Positions 1 through 7,176 of a stretch of 64,000 nt of DNA are shown here, one piece after another. The notes below the pieces were generated by a model. The model saw nothing but the letters and a program-made list of their open reading frames with translations, was not told the DNA's origin and searched no databases. Position numbers and translations under genes: made by a program. Position 1 is the first letter of the stretch. Every line of letters begins with the position of its first letter. This DNA is from Nibrella viscosa (GTDB taxonomy: Bacteria; Bacteroidota; Bacteroidia; Cytophagales; Spirosomataceae), in NCBI RefSeq assembly GCF_039541875.1, contig NZ_BAABHB010000014.1, forward strand, positions 1-64,000, written 5' to 3'.

Positions 1-60
1 AGCTTCCTGAAGGATAGCCAGCTTCTCGTCGGCGGTCCAGGTTTTTCGTTTTTTGCTCAT
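1..60 (-). mobile_element. IS3-type transposase OrfA, N-terminal fragment (runs off the window)
   Basis: The minus strand opens with ATG at position 60 and encodes 20 residues up to the window edge, starting MSKKRKTWTADEKLAIL. A basic start followed by a T-x-DEKLAIL helix is typical of the helix-turn-helix OrfA of IS3-family elements. The rest lies outside the window, so family assignment rests on these residues only. It sits 37 bp from the stop codon of the HNH endonuclease gene, so the IS end should lie near 66-97. Confidence 0.6.
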
Positions 61-65
61 GATTG

Positions 66-93
66 CTACAAAGTTAAAAGTGATACTTTGTAG
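66..93. repeat. 9-bp inverted repeat at the probable IS end
   Basis: CTACAAAGT (66-74) and ACTTTGTAG (85-93) are exact reverse complements with a 10-bp spacer. The repeat lies between the transposase start codon and the endonuclease stop codon. It could be part of the IS terminus or an operator for the transposase. The other IS end is outside the window, so the terminal repeat cannot be verified. Confidence 0.4.
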
Positions 94-96
94 AAT

Positions 97-1122
97 CTAT
101 GTCCAGCTATTTAGGGGGCTAAGACAATTTCTCTGCTCTACGTCAAAATCTAATTTCAATAAACCTGCATCAAAGGCCCAGTGACAAAGTTTGTTAAGGC
201 ATATCCCATTTTGAACCTCATTAATCCCATGTGAAGCCCACGGTAGTATATGAGCTGCATCAACGCCTGTGGAGTCAGTTAATGGAAGTTTAGGTAAATG
301 ATAACCAGTGAATAAACATTTATAATTGTAGGCTTGATTAACGTTTTGCCTGAACCGTTCTCCGCCCATACCTCTATACGCAATGTAACGCCATTTCCGG
401 ATTATTTCATTAGTTGACTGAATAATTGGTTTATCGTTATTATCAGGAAACTCAATAATAATATTAGAGCTAATGGCCATGTCAGAAGTTGAAATATCGT
501 TTAAGCCATATATTCTTAACAATTGTCGAAGTGGGTCCTCATCCGAATCTATGATTCTTCTAATTAGAGAAGCTGTTTCAAATATATCTATTGGTTTTGC
601 TGTATAATAAGCACGTTGGTGTGCATTGAGCAGCACTGTGGGTATCTCGTTGTTTACATCTTCTTCTGCTTTTGCCCACAGGTTAAGTATATATTTCATC
701 CTTTGAGCAACATCCAGTATTTTGCTGCTGTCAGTATTAGATAACCTTACATAAGTTGGACGTATAACCACTTCATTATTTAGCACCTGAGCAACGTCAA
801 ACTCAATATCTGTAATAGAAAATTTATCATCAATTAATTGTAAATGCCCAAAACCAGTTTCGCTTAGCTGCCTTTTAGGCTTAGGTAGAAGCAAAGCGGC
901 TGCCAGTAACCTGTAAATATGTTTGTCTGTACGTTCATCTATTAAACGGATACGACGCTTTCCTTGAGTGTTTCTAAGGAAATTATTAGTGTAAAGTTTC
1001 ACCCCAGGAGTAAGTTCGACAACCAATTGTTTGTCAAATAAATCAGCCGTAGTAATTCCGGCATGAGTTCCTGCTAATTCGTATTCACCTCTTCCTCCGC
1101 TTGTTCGTAGTGCTATTCTCAT
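97..1122 (-). CDS. HNH endonuclease, restriction-type, possibly 3' truncated
   Basis: A 341-residue protein with a C-terminal HNH nuclease module: CLFTGY, then DAAHILPW (the metal-binding His), then NGICLNKLCHWAFDAG, the Asn and His of the second half. The N-terminal 250 residues are not recognisable by eye and may hold the DNA-recognition part. The reading frame stops only about 30 residues after the HNH core, 37 bp from a transposase start; many HNH nucleases continue further, so loss of the natural C-terminus by IS insertion is possible. It lies 30 bp downstream of vsr on the same strand, consistent with a restriction-modification remnant. No methyltransferase gene is visible. The target site is unknown. 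Confidence 0.75.
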   Translation of the reverse strand: MRIALRTSGGRGEYELAGTHAGITTADLFDKQLVVELTPGVKLYTNNFLRNTQGKRRIRLIDERTDKHIYRLLAAALLLPKPKRQLSETGFGHLQLIDDKFSITDIEFDVAQVLNNEVVIRPTYVRLSNTDSSKILDVAQRMKYILNLWAKAEEDVNNEIPTVLLNAHQRAYYTAKPIDIFETASLIRRIIDSDEDPLRQLLRIYGLNDISTSDMAISSNIIIEFPDNNDKPIIQSTNEIIRKWRYIAYRGMGGERFRQNVNQAYNYKCLFTGYHLPKLPLTDSTGVDAAHILPWASHGINEVQNGICLNKLCHWAFDAGLLKLDFDVEQRNCLSPLNSWT

Positions 1123-1152
1123 GATTAATGTAAAGTATTCAGATTAAAAGAG

Positions 1153-1584
1153 TCAACTATGAGCCTTTAGCAGATTTAGCTCATTTACTACTTTGTTTAA
1201 AGTATCAGATAATACTTTAGCTTTCAACTGACATTCATAAATTACAATAATATGCCACCCTAAGGCAGCTAGCTTTGCTTGGTTCTCAACATCTCGTTTC
1301 TTGTTTCTCTCGATTTTAGGTATCCAATAATCTAGATTAGATTTTGGAAGGTTAGCTCGCTTACATCCTTCATGATTATGCCAAAAACAGCCATGAACAA
1401 AAATGGCTGTTTTGTATTTTGGCAAAATAATATCAGGCTTGCCAGGCAGCTTACTATCGTGTAAACGGTAACGAAACCCCATACTAAACAGAAACTTTCG
1501 TACTACAATCTCTGGATTTGTGTCTTTACTACGGATCCTCGACATATTGTAGCTTCGCTGCTCAGAGGTATGTACGTCTCCCAC
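1153..1584 (-). CDS. vsr: Very-short-patch-repair (Vsr) endonuclease
   Basis: 143 residues, a normal Vsr length. The N-terminus has the family signature RSYNMSRIRSKDTNPE, followed by FRYRLHDSKLPGKPDIILPKYKTAIF with the catalytic Asp of the PD-type core, and HGCFWHNHEGC with the His and Cys residues of the structural zinc site. Vsr nicks DNA beside T:G mismatches that arise when 5-methylcytosine deaminates, so it normally accompanies a C5-cytosine methyltransferase. None is visible here; it may lie beyond the left edge or be lost. The start codon is 2 nt after the stop of the upstream 75-residue gene, indicating co-translation, and the HNH endonuclease follows 30 bp later. Confidence 0.93.
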   Translation of the reverse strand: MGDVHTSEQRSYNMSRIRSKDTNPEIVVRKFLFSMGFRYRLHDSKLPGKPDIILPKYKTAIFVHGCFWHNHEGCKRANLPKSNLDYWIPKIERNKKRDVENQAKLAALGWHIIVIYECQLKAKVLSDTLNKVVNELNLLKAHS

Positions 1585-1586
1585 GG

Positions 1587-1814
1587 TTAAGCTCTTTCGT
1601 CAAAGTGTTCCTTTCCATCTATAAATGTGCGACGTTGTTGGCCTCTGAATGTCAGAGTGGCAAACACTTGAGCTAACTCGTATGCTGCCTGTCGGCTTGT
1701 AGCATCAATAGTTAACTGTTCATCAGCATACCCTATTACCTCACCGGTTAGCGGATCAGGACCAGGTTCCCGAATAACTACCACTGAGTAGGTTTTAATT
1801 ATTAGCTCTTGCAT
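1587..1814 (-). CDS. Small unknown protein coupled to vsr
   Basis: 75 residues beginning MQELIIKTYSVVVIREPG. No family is recognised. The predicted pattern is mostly beta strand, with no signal peptide or membrane segment. Its stop lies 2 nt before the vsr start, so the two are very probably translated from the same mRNA. The AT-rich composition matches the rest of the island. A role in the restriction or repair cassette is inferred only from position. Confidence 0.6.
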   Translation of the reverse strand: MQELIIKTYSVVVIREPGPDPLTGEVIGYADEQLTIDATSRQAAYELAQVFATLTFRGQQRRTFIDGKEHFDERA

Positions 1815-1850
1815 CGCTTAAAGGTAAAACTTCAGTAGTATCTTATTTCA

Positions 1851-2693
1851 TTATACAAAGCGGAAGTAGTCTCGTTCGGGGCTATATTCTATATCAACAG
1901 GTTTAAGTCTATCACCTTGGTAGTAGTTAGGATGCATAATTGTAAAGCGGTTGGCACCTAAATTCCTTCTTTCTAAGTTTATTTTCTCAAAAATATAGTG
2001 AGTTAAGGATACGCTTATAGCAAATCGTTCATTCCACTCCTCAAGGGATAATCCCTTTAAGTGCCGGCTACTGTGTTTTTCTTCGTAGTTCCAAAGCAAT
2101 ATATCGGATTCAAAGCTTCCCATACCATAACTATAATCGCTATGGGCAAAAGCATTTCTAATCTGGGAATGGTATGATTGAGTTATCAAGTCGGCAATCT
2201 TAAGCCCATATCGGTTAAACACTTCCCTTTGGCTGCGAATAAATTGTTGCCGGTTTGTGTGCTGATTAACAGGTGACTTCCAGTTGTATTTCTGTCTATC
2301 GATTAGCGTTGCAAGGTTATGAAGAATTTTTAAGTACTGCGTGGACTCCCAAAGATGAGCGTAGATCATCATTTCCATGCTTGTGTAAAACTTAACATGT
2401 CGATCCTTAGACTCTTCTGGAAGCCTGTCTAGAATTAGGGCAGGATTAGAATTCAAGTAGTCTACATAAAAAATGATCCTATCTAAATCCTTATACTTGT
2501 CTTCTTGGCTGTCTATTACATAAGGAGATAATTTTTGAACGTTCCCTACTAATCGTTGCTCAAATGAGCCGTTAGCCAAGAATACGATATAATCATTGTT
2601 AATAAACTGATTACGTTTAGCCCTATCAAAAACTTCTTCTATCGCTTCTCTGATGATTGGCTCCTTTTCGTCTAGCTTTTGCTTAGTTATCAT
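1851..2693 (-). CDS. HEPN-type protein with R-x4-H motif, putative defence gene
   Basis: 280 residues, largely helical in appearance, soluble, with no signal peptide. Around residues 177-186 it reads QIRNAFAHSD: R179-N-x3-H184 is the catalytic signature of HEPN-fold RNases found in toxin, Abi and CRISPR-associated proteins. The long helices before it (residues 100-175) fit the HEPN four-helix bundle. It is the first gene of the AT-rich run HEPN, 75-aa protein, vsr, HNH endonuclease, all on the minus strand, and begins beside tRNA-Val. RNase activity is inferred from the motif alone; some proteins use the same helical fold without catalysis. Confidence 0.55.
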   Translation of the reverse strand: MITKQKLDEKEPIIREAIEEVFDRAKRNQFINNDYIVFLANGSFEQRLVGNVQKLSPYVIDSQEDKYKDLDRIIFYVDYLNSNPALILDRLPEESKDRHVKFYTSMEMMIYAHLWESTQYLKILHNLATLIDRQKYNWKSPVNQHTNRQQFIRSQREVFNRYGLKIADLITQSYHSQIRNAFAHSDYSYGMGSFESDILLWNYEEKHSSRHLKGLSLEEWNERFAISVSLTHYIFEKINLERRNLGANRFTIMHPNYYQGDRLKPVDIEYSPERDYFRFV

Positions 2694-2748
2694 GAGCGGT
2701 TCAATCTGAAGTGTTTTATATGCTACCTATGTAAGTAAATTACTGACT

Positions 2749-2772
2749 TGTGTAAACCAGTGTGTAAACCAA
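2749..2772. repeat. Tandem 12-bp direct repeat at the island/tRNA boundary
   Basis: TGTGTAAACCAG (2749-2760) is followed immediately by TGTGTAAACCAA (2761-2772), with 11 of 12 bases identical. It lies just past the tRNA-Val terminator at the point where composition shifts from AT-rich island to core genome. Short direct repeats at such boundaries can be recombinase arm sites, but no integrase gene is present in the window. Confidence 0.5.
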
Positions 2773-2806
2773 AACAAAAAGAGGCTACAACTTTCGTTGT
2801 AACCTC
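2771..2806 (-). terminator. Rho-independent terminator of tRNA-Val
   Basis: On the minus strand GAGGTTACAA and TTGTAGCCTC form a 10-bp stem (one G:U pair) with loop CGAAAG at 2781-2806. It is followed directly by TTTTTGTTTT. It lies 14 bp past the tRNA 3' end. Confidence 0.85.
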
Positions 2807-2820
2807 CTGATAATGAGGGT

Positions 2821-2894
2821 GGGTCCTGAGGGATTCGAACCCCCGACCCTCTGCTTGTAAGGCAGATGCTCTGAACCAGCTGAGCTAAGAACCC
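2821..2894 (-). tRNA. tRNA-Val (anticodon UAC)
   Basis: The minus strand folds as a full cloverleaf: the acceptor arm GGGTTCT pairs with AGGACCC (one G:U), the D-arm holds AGCTCAGCTGGTTCAGAGC, and the anticodon stem TCTGC/GCAGA encloses loop CTTACAA with anticodon TAC at its centre. The T-arm has GGTTCGAATCC. The discriminator base is A (2820), followed by CCC, so CCA is not encoded. The AT-rich defence island lies on the 3' side, where site-specific elements commonly integrate. Confidence 0.96.
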
Positions 2895-2929
2895 TTTTTT
2901 GTCCCGCCCGTTGTTGTCGTTTGGGACTG

Positions 2930-2961
2930 CAAATATAGGGGGGCTGATGGCCGTTTTCCAA
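2930..2961 (-). promoter_or_regulatory. Promoter of tRNA-Val
   Basis: On the minus strand TATATTTG (2937-2930) matches the Bacteroidota -7 consensus TAnnTTTG exactly. TTG (2961-2959) lies 21 bp upstream as the -33 element. The expected start is near 2923, about 29 nt before the tRNA 5' end. Confidence 0.7.
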
Positions 2962-2972
2962 GTTTTTGCTCA

Positions 2973-2991
2973 AAAAAAGTTAGACTTTTTT
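2973..2991. terminator. AT-rich hairpin after porT
   Basis: AAAAAAGT-TAG-ACTTTTTT is a symmetrical 8-bp stem with a 3-nt loop and T/A runs on both strands, 26 bp past the porT stop. It may end the ubiE-porT transcript, but the stem is nearly all A:T pairs and so weak. Confidence 0.35.
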
Positions 2992-3016
2992 GTAAGGAAT
3001 TGACCTTCAGAGGTCT

Positions 3017-3745
3017 TTATTCGAAATTCAGGTAAATCGTAACCGTATGCGATGTCAGCCGGCGAATGCTGGCGTTGGCAATGGGCGTCTGCTGAAACAG
3101 GTTCGGAATACCGTGGGAAAACCGCAGCTCCGGCGAGAACTTAAAAAACTCGAAGAACTGCTCAAAGCCAACGCCGTATTCAACCTGGAGGTCGGTGGTG
3201 TTGGTGCTGAGCCGGGTTGCTCCTAATACCTCGCGCCGGCGCACGTTGGTTTCGACGCCAAACGACCCGCCCGCTACCAGGTACATGCGGGAATTATGCC
3301 GCCGTTCAGATTTGTACTTCAGCAGCAGCGGAAACTCCAGCCAGGTAGACTCGCGGGTCAGGGTGCGGCTGGTACCGTTCGGAAAATCATAAATAATTTC
3401 GCGGCCGTAGAGCGATACTGCCGGCGTAAGCCGGATATCAAAGCGGTCGGATAAATAGCCGTTGAGGATAAAACCCACCCGGAAACCCGTGCGGCTGGGC
3501 GAGTAAATCCGGAGCGTAGTGTCCGAAATAAAGGCATTGCTGTACTTGATATTGAAACGGGTACTCGGCGCGGCAAAGTAAAAACCGTAGTGAACCGGTT
3601 TATCATCGTAATCCTGCAGGTAAACGCGTTTGATGCGTATGTCCTGGGCCTGTACCTGTGTGCCAAGTGTCCAGCAGAGCAGGCTGGTCAGGATGATTTT
3701 TGGCCAATGTAGATCGACGCAACGCCGAAAGTGAGCGGTATCCAT
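3017..3745 (-). CDS. porT: PorT-family outer-membrane beta-barrel protein (type IX secretion)
   Basis: 242 residues with a signal peptide (hydrophobic KIILTSLLCWTLG, cleavage near QVQA|QD), then alternating strands ending in an aromatic-rich C-terminus, TVTIYLNFE, as in outer-membrane barrels. PorT is needed for secretion of T9SS cargo, and ubiE-porT is a recurrent order in Bacteroidota, which supports the call. The only ATG is at 3745, inside ubiE, giving a 58-bp overlap; no good later start precedes the signal peptide. A T9SS-exported protein (43990-46014) and gldE (42642-44003) elsewhere in the window fit a working T9SS. Other PorT-like barrels exist, so the exact orthologue is likely but not certain. 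Confidence 0.75.
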   Translation of the reverse strand: MDTAHFRRCVDLHWPKIILTSLLCWTLGTQVQAQDIRIKRVYLQDYDDKPVHYGFYFAAPSTRFNIKYSNAFISDTTLRIYSPSRTGFRVGFILNGYLSDRFDIRLTPAVSLYGREIIYDFPNGTSRTLTRESTWLEFPLLLKYKSERRHNSRMYLVAGGSFGVETNVRRREVLGATRLSTNTTDLQVEYGVGFEQFFEFFKFSPELRFSHGIPNLFQQTPIANASIRRLTSHTVTIYLNFE

Positions 3746-4416
3746 TTTGTGTTAGTAAACCCTGCCGCTTCAAAGACACGCAAAAAGTCCGGCCCGTCCG
3801 GAAAAGCCTGCACCGACTCGGGCAGGTACGTATAGGCCGATTGATCATTACTGATCAGGCGTCCGACCAGCGGCAGAATGGTATTGGAATAAAAAGAATA
3901 GAGACGTTTAAAAACAAAGCCGCGTGGCTTCGAAAATTCCAGCACCAGGCATACCCCACCGGGACGTGTAACCCGGTGTATGTCCCGGAGGCCTTTCAGC
4001 AGGTTTTCAAAGTTCCGTACGCCAAAAGAAACGATGACAGCGTCGAATTCATTGTCTGTAAACGGCAAACGTTCAGAATCGCCCGAGCGCATTTCTATTA
4101 TTCGGTCAACGCCCCGCTTCCGCATTTTCTCCCGCCCAATGGCCAGCATCCCCTCCGAAATATCGACACCCACGATCTTGCGGGGTTTCAGCGCCAGCGC
4201 TTCCAGGGCAAAATCGCCCGTGCCGGTGGCTACATCCAGAATAGTCTGTGGAGCATAGGGTTTGAGCTGCCGGATGGCTTTCTTACGCCAGTAGATATCG
4301 ATACCCCCGCTCAGCAGGTGATTCAGCAGGTCGTATCTGGGTGAGATATTGTCAAACATCTCGGCCACCTGCTCCCGCTTACTGGTGTTTTTTTCTTTGT
4401 ATGGTACAATCGCCAT
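3688..4416 (-). CDS. ubiE: Demethylmenaquinone methyltransferase
   Basis: 242 residues, the normal length for UbiE/MenG. The start shows FDNISPRYDLLNHLLSGG, followed by the SAM-binding ILDVATGTGDFALEAL, then FGVRNFENL and ISNDQSAYTYLPESVQAFP, all family signatures. It performs the last step of menaquinone synthesis, methylating demethylmenaquinone at the cytoplasmic membrane face; menaquinone is the usual quinone of this phylum. It is the first gene of a two-gene operon and its 3' end overlaps the start of porT by 58 bp, so the two should be translationally linked. The next upstream gene is divergent. Confidence 0.97.
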   Translation of the reverse strand: MAIVPYKEKNTSKREQVAEMFDNISPRYDLLNHLLSGGIDIYWRKKAIRQLKPYAPQTILDVATGTGDFALEALALKPRKIVGVDISEGMLAIGREKMRKRGVDRIIEMRSGDSERLPFTDNEFDAVIVSFGVRNFENLLKGLRDIHRVTRPGGVCLVLEFSKPRGFVFKRLYSFYSNTILPLVGRLISNDQSAYTYLPESVQAFPDGPDFLRVFEAAGFTNTKWIPLTFGVASIYIGQKSS

Positions 4417-4539
4417 TGTTTACAAACAGAAGTGCAAAGGTACAACCTAAAACGGGTGTTTAGTAGTAAAGTTTGTCTTTCATACCGGAATTCTATAGTT
4501 TTCAGCTATATTCTCAATGTCGCATTCGTTCTGATTTTT

Positions 4540-5757
4540 ATGACTAACTTTTTCTTTTGGACCTTATTGGTAGCGGTTCTCGGCCCCGGCGACGATGATC
4601 GTCTGGTCGCTAAGGCTAAACGGTTACACCAGCGTATTCTGACCGTAGATACGCATGCCGATGCGCCGATCAACATGATGAAGCCCGGTTTTAACATCGG
4701 GGTAACGCACGATACCTATACCGAAGACGCTCAGATCGATTATCCCCGCATGAAGCAGGGCGGAATGGATGCCATGTTCTTTGCCGTCTATACTCCGCAG
4801 GGGCCGCGCACGCCCGAAGGCCACCAGCAGGCCAAGGATCAGGCCTTTTCTATTTTCAGGAGTATCTACCGCTCACTGCAGCAGTACCCGGACCTGGCCG
4901 AACTAGCTACTACACCCGATGACGCCTATCGGCTAAAGAAGGCCGGAAAACGGGCCATCTTTATCGGCATGGAAAACGGCTACCCCATAGGGAAGGATCT
5001 GTCGCTGGTGAAAGCGTATTACGAACTGGGCTGCCGCTACATTACGCTGGCACACTTTGCCAACAACGAGATCTGCGATTCGGCCACCGATCCGGATGGC
5101 CCGCTGCACAATGGCTTGAGTGCATTTGGCCGGGAGGTGGTTAGGGAAATGAACCGGCTGGGCGTACTGATTGATATTTCGCACGTGTCGGATAATGCGT
5201 TTTACGATGTGCTGCATACTTCGAAGGCTCCGGTTATCGCGTCGCACTCCAACGCCCGGGCACTTTGCGATGCCCCCCGTAACATGACCGACGATATGAT
5301 TAAGGCCGTTGCGGCTAATGGCGGGGTCATTCAGGTGAATTTTGTGCCGGAATACCTTCGGAAGCCCTCGGAGGTCCACCGGCAGGCCATTGCTAAAATC
5401 CGGATGGCTACCGTTGGTAAAGTGCTGGATGCAGCTATGCAGCAGCGCATCAACGCCCAGATCGACTCGGTTAACACGCACTTCGCCGGCGAGCAGCCAA
5501 CGGTAGCCGACGTGGCCCGGCATATCGATTATATTGCTAAACTGGTCGGTGTCGAGTATGTCGGCATCGGCAGTGATTTTGACGGTGGCGGGGGCGTACT
5601 GGGTCTGGAGGATGTTACCCGGATCGAGAACCTGACGCTCGAACTGCTGAAACTGAACTATTCTGAAAGCGATATCGAAAAAATCTGGGGTGGTAATATC
5701 ATGCGGGTGCTGCAACAGGCCAAAGTTCCGGAAACAGAACTACAGACCGATAAGTAA
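4540..5757 (+). CDS. Membrane dipeptidase (renal dipeptidase family, M19)
   Basis: 405 residues from the chosen ATG at 4540. The frame opens at 4432, but MTNFFFWTLLVAVLG gives a normal signal-type N-terminus, whereas the longer version adds 36 atypical residues. The zinc ligands of M19 are present: TVDTHADAP (HxD), the Glu in FIGMENGYPI, His in TLAHFANNE, His in DISHVSDN, and the Asp in GIGSDFDGG. The enzyme hydrolyses dipeptides, often with broad specificity, in the periplasm or at a membrane. It is transcribed alone, divergent from ubiE and followed by an oxidoreductase gene 61 bp later. Confidence 0.9.
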   Translation: MTNFFFWTLLVAVLGPGDDDRLVAKAKRLHQRILTVDTHADAPINMMKPGFNIGVTHDTYTEDAQIDYPRMKQGGMDAMFFAVYTPQGPRTPEGHQQAKDQAFSIFRSIYRSLQQYPDLAELATTPDDAYRLKKAGKRAIFIGMENGYPIGKDLSLVKAYYELGCRYITLAHFANNEICDSATDPDGPLHNGLSAFGREVVREMNRLGVLIDISHVSDNAFYDVLHTSKAPVIASHSNARALCDAPRNMTDDMIKAVAANGGVIQVNFVPEYLRKPSEVHRQAIAKIRMATVGKVLDAAMQQRINAQIDSVNTHFAGEQPTVADVARHIDYIAKLVGVEYVGIGSDFDGGGGVLGLEDVTRIENLTLELLKLNYSESDIEKIWGGNIMRVLQQAKVPETELQTDK

Positions 5758-5818
5758 CCGGGTGGCCGAACCAGCTTTTCTATATGCGGATACCTAATTC
5801 CTAAGCCTTTCTTGTATC

Positions 5819-7135
5819 ATGAATCGTTCTGAGTTTCTGAAGACGTCGGCGCTGGCGGGCGCTGCACTGATCACGGACCCCCTGGCGGCCCGGCCGTTTA
5901 TTACCCGGATGCCGGCGACCAAATACCGCACGGCCCTGATTGGCTCCGGCTGGTGGGGGACCAATATCACCCGGGCCGCCCTCCAGGCCGGCGAATCAAA
6001 ACTGGTAGCGCTCTGCGATGTCGACCAGCGGCAGTTGACCAAAGCCGGCGAGGAAATTGGCAAGCTGACCAGCGACAAGCCCAAACTCTACCGCGACTAC
6101 CGCGAGATGCTGAACGCCGAGAAGCCGGAGATTGTGATTGTGGCCACGCCGGACCACTGGCATCCACTTATTGCCATTGCAGCCATGCAGCAGGGAGCCC
6201 ATGTGTATGTAGAAAAACCCATTGGCCATACCATCAACGAAGGCAAAGCCATGGTACGAGCGGCCCGGCAAACCGGCCGCGTGTGTCAGGTGGGCACGCA
6301 CCGGCGCATTTCGCCCCACAACCGCTCAGGCATGGAGTTTCTGAAGTCGGGGAAGGCCGGCAAAATCGGCATGGTGCGGGCGTTTGTGCATTATGGCGGT
6401 GGGCCCGGCCAACCGGTGCCCGAAGAGGCACCGCCAAAAGAACTGGATTGGGACTTCTGGTGCGGTCCGGCTCCGATGCGGGCGTATAACAGGCAGATTC
6501 ATCCACGTGGCTTCCGCAACTACCTCGATTACGCCAACGGTACGCTGGGCGATTGGGGTATTCACTGGCTCGACCAGATCCTGTGGTGGACGGAAGAGAA
6601 ATACCCCCGCAAGGTGTACTCGACCGGTGGCCGGGCCATCAAGAAAGACAGCACCGATGCCCCCGACCATCAGGTAGCCACGTACGAGTTCGAAGATTTT
6701 ACGGCTGTTTGGGAGCACCGGCAGTTTGCGGGTAACAACGCCGAAAAAACACACCCGCAGCAGGCCGTGGGCGTTTACTTCTACGGCACGGAAGGGACGT
6801 TCCACATGGGATGGCTCGACGGCTGGACGTTCTACCCTGTAGACCGCAACAAGCCCATCCTGCACGAAGATGCGCAACTGCACAAGCCCGACGACCAGAA
6901 CATTCTGGAGCTGTGGGCCAATTTTCTGGACGCCATTAAAACGAATAAGCTGCCGGTGAGTGATATTGAAATCGGTCACCGCTCGACCAATATGGCCTTG
7001 CTGGGCATGCTGTCGTATAAGCTGGGCCGCAGCGTGGAGTGGGATGGTGAGAAGCAGCTTATTAAGAACGACCCTGAAGCGAACAAACTCCTCAGCCGGG
7101 AGTACCGGGGGCAGTGGAAATACCCGGTGGTCTGA
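5819..7135 (+). CDS. Gfo/Idh/MocA-family oxidoreductase, exported type
   Basis: 438 residues. The first 25 (MNRSEFLKTSALAGAALI) resemble the Tat-like leaders common on Bacteroidota members of this family, but only one Arg is present instead of RR, so export by Tat is doubtful. The Rossmann motif is ALIGSGWWGTNITRAAL, followed by YVEKPIGHTINEGKAMV with the conserved EKP lysine, then a GDWGIHWLDQ segment. Such enzymes oxidise or reduce sugar-type substrates with NAD(P). The substrate cannot be read from the sequence. It follows the M19 dipeptidase by 61 bp and may be cotranscribed. Confidence 0.88.
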   Translation: MNRSEFLKTSALAGAALITDPLAARPFITRMPATKYRTALIGSGWWGTNITRAALQAGESKLVALCDVDQRQLTKAGEEIGKLTSDKPKLYRDYREMLNAEKPEIVIVATPDHWHPLIAIAAMQQGAHVYVEKPIGHTINEGKAMVRAARQTGRVCQVGTHRRISPHNRSGMEFLKSGKAGKIGMVRAFVHYGGGPGQPVPEEAPPKELDWDFWCGPAPMRAYNRQIHPRGFRNYLDYANGTLGDWGIHWLDQILWWTEEKYPRKVYSTGGRAIKKDSTDAPDHQVATYEFEDFTAVWEHRQFAGNNAEKTHPQQAVGVYFYGTEGTFHMGWLDGWTFYPVDRNKPILHEDAQLHKPDDQNILELWANFLDAIKTNKLPVSDIEIGHRSTNMALLGMLSYKLGRSVEWDGEKQLIKNDPEANKLLSREYRGQWKYPVV

Positions 7136-7176
7136 TTACGGGCAAGTATCCACCATTGATGCCAAAATTCAGGGGC

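Noticed and set aside
2785..2973. ORF of 62 codons on the minus strand
   Set aside because: It runs through tRNA-Val and its terminator, so it is a chance frame.
3358..3848. Overlapping minus-strand ORFs of 102 and 81 codons within porT
   Set aside because: Alternative frames of a well-supported barrel protein; no leader, motif or spacing supports them.
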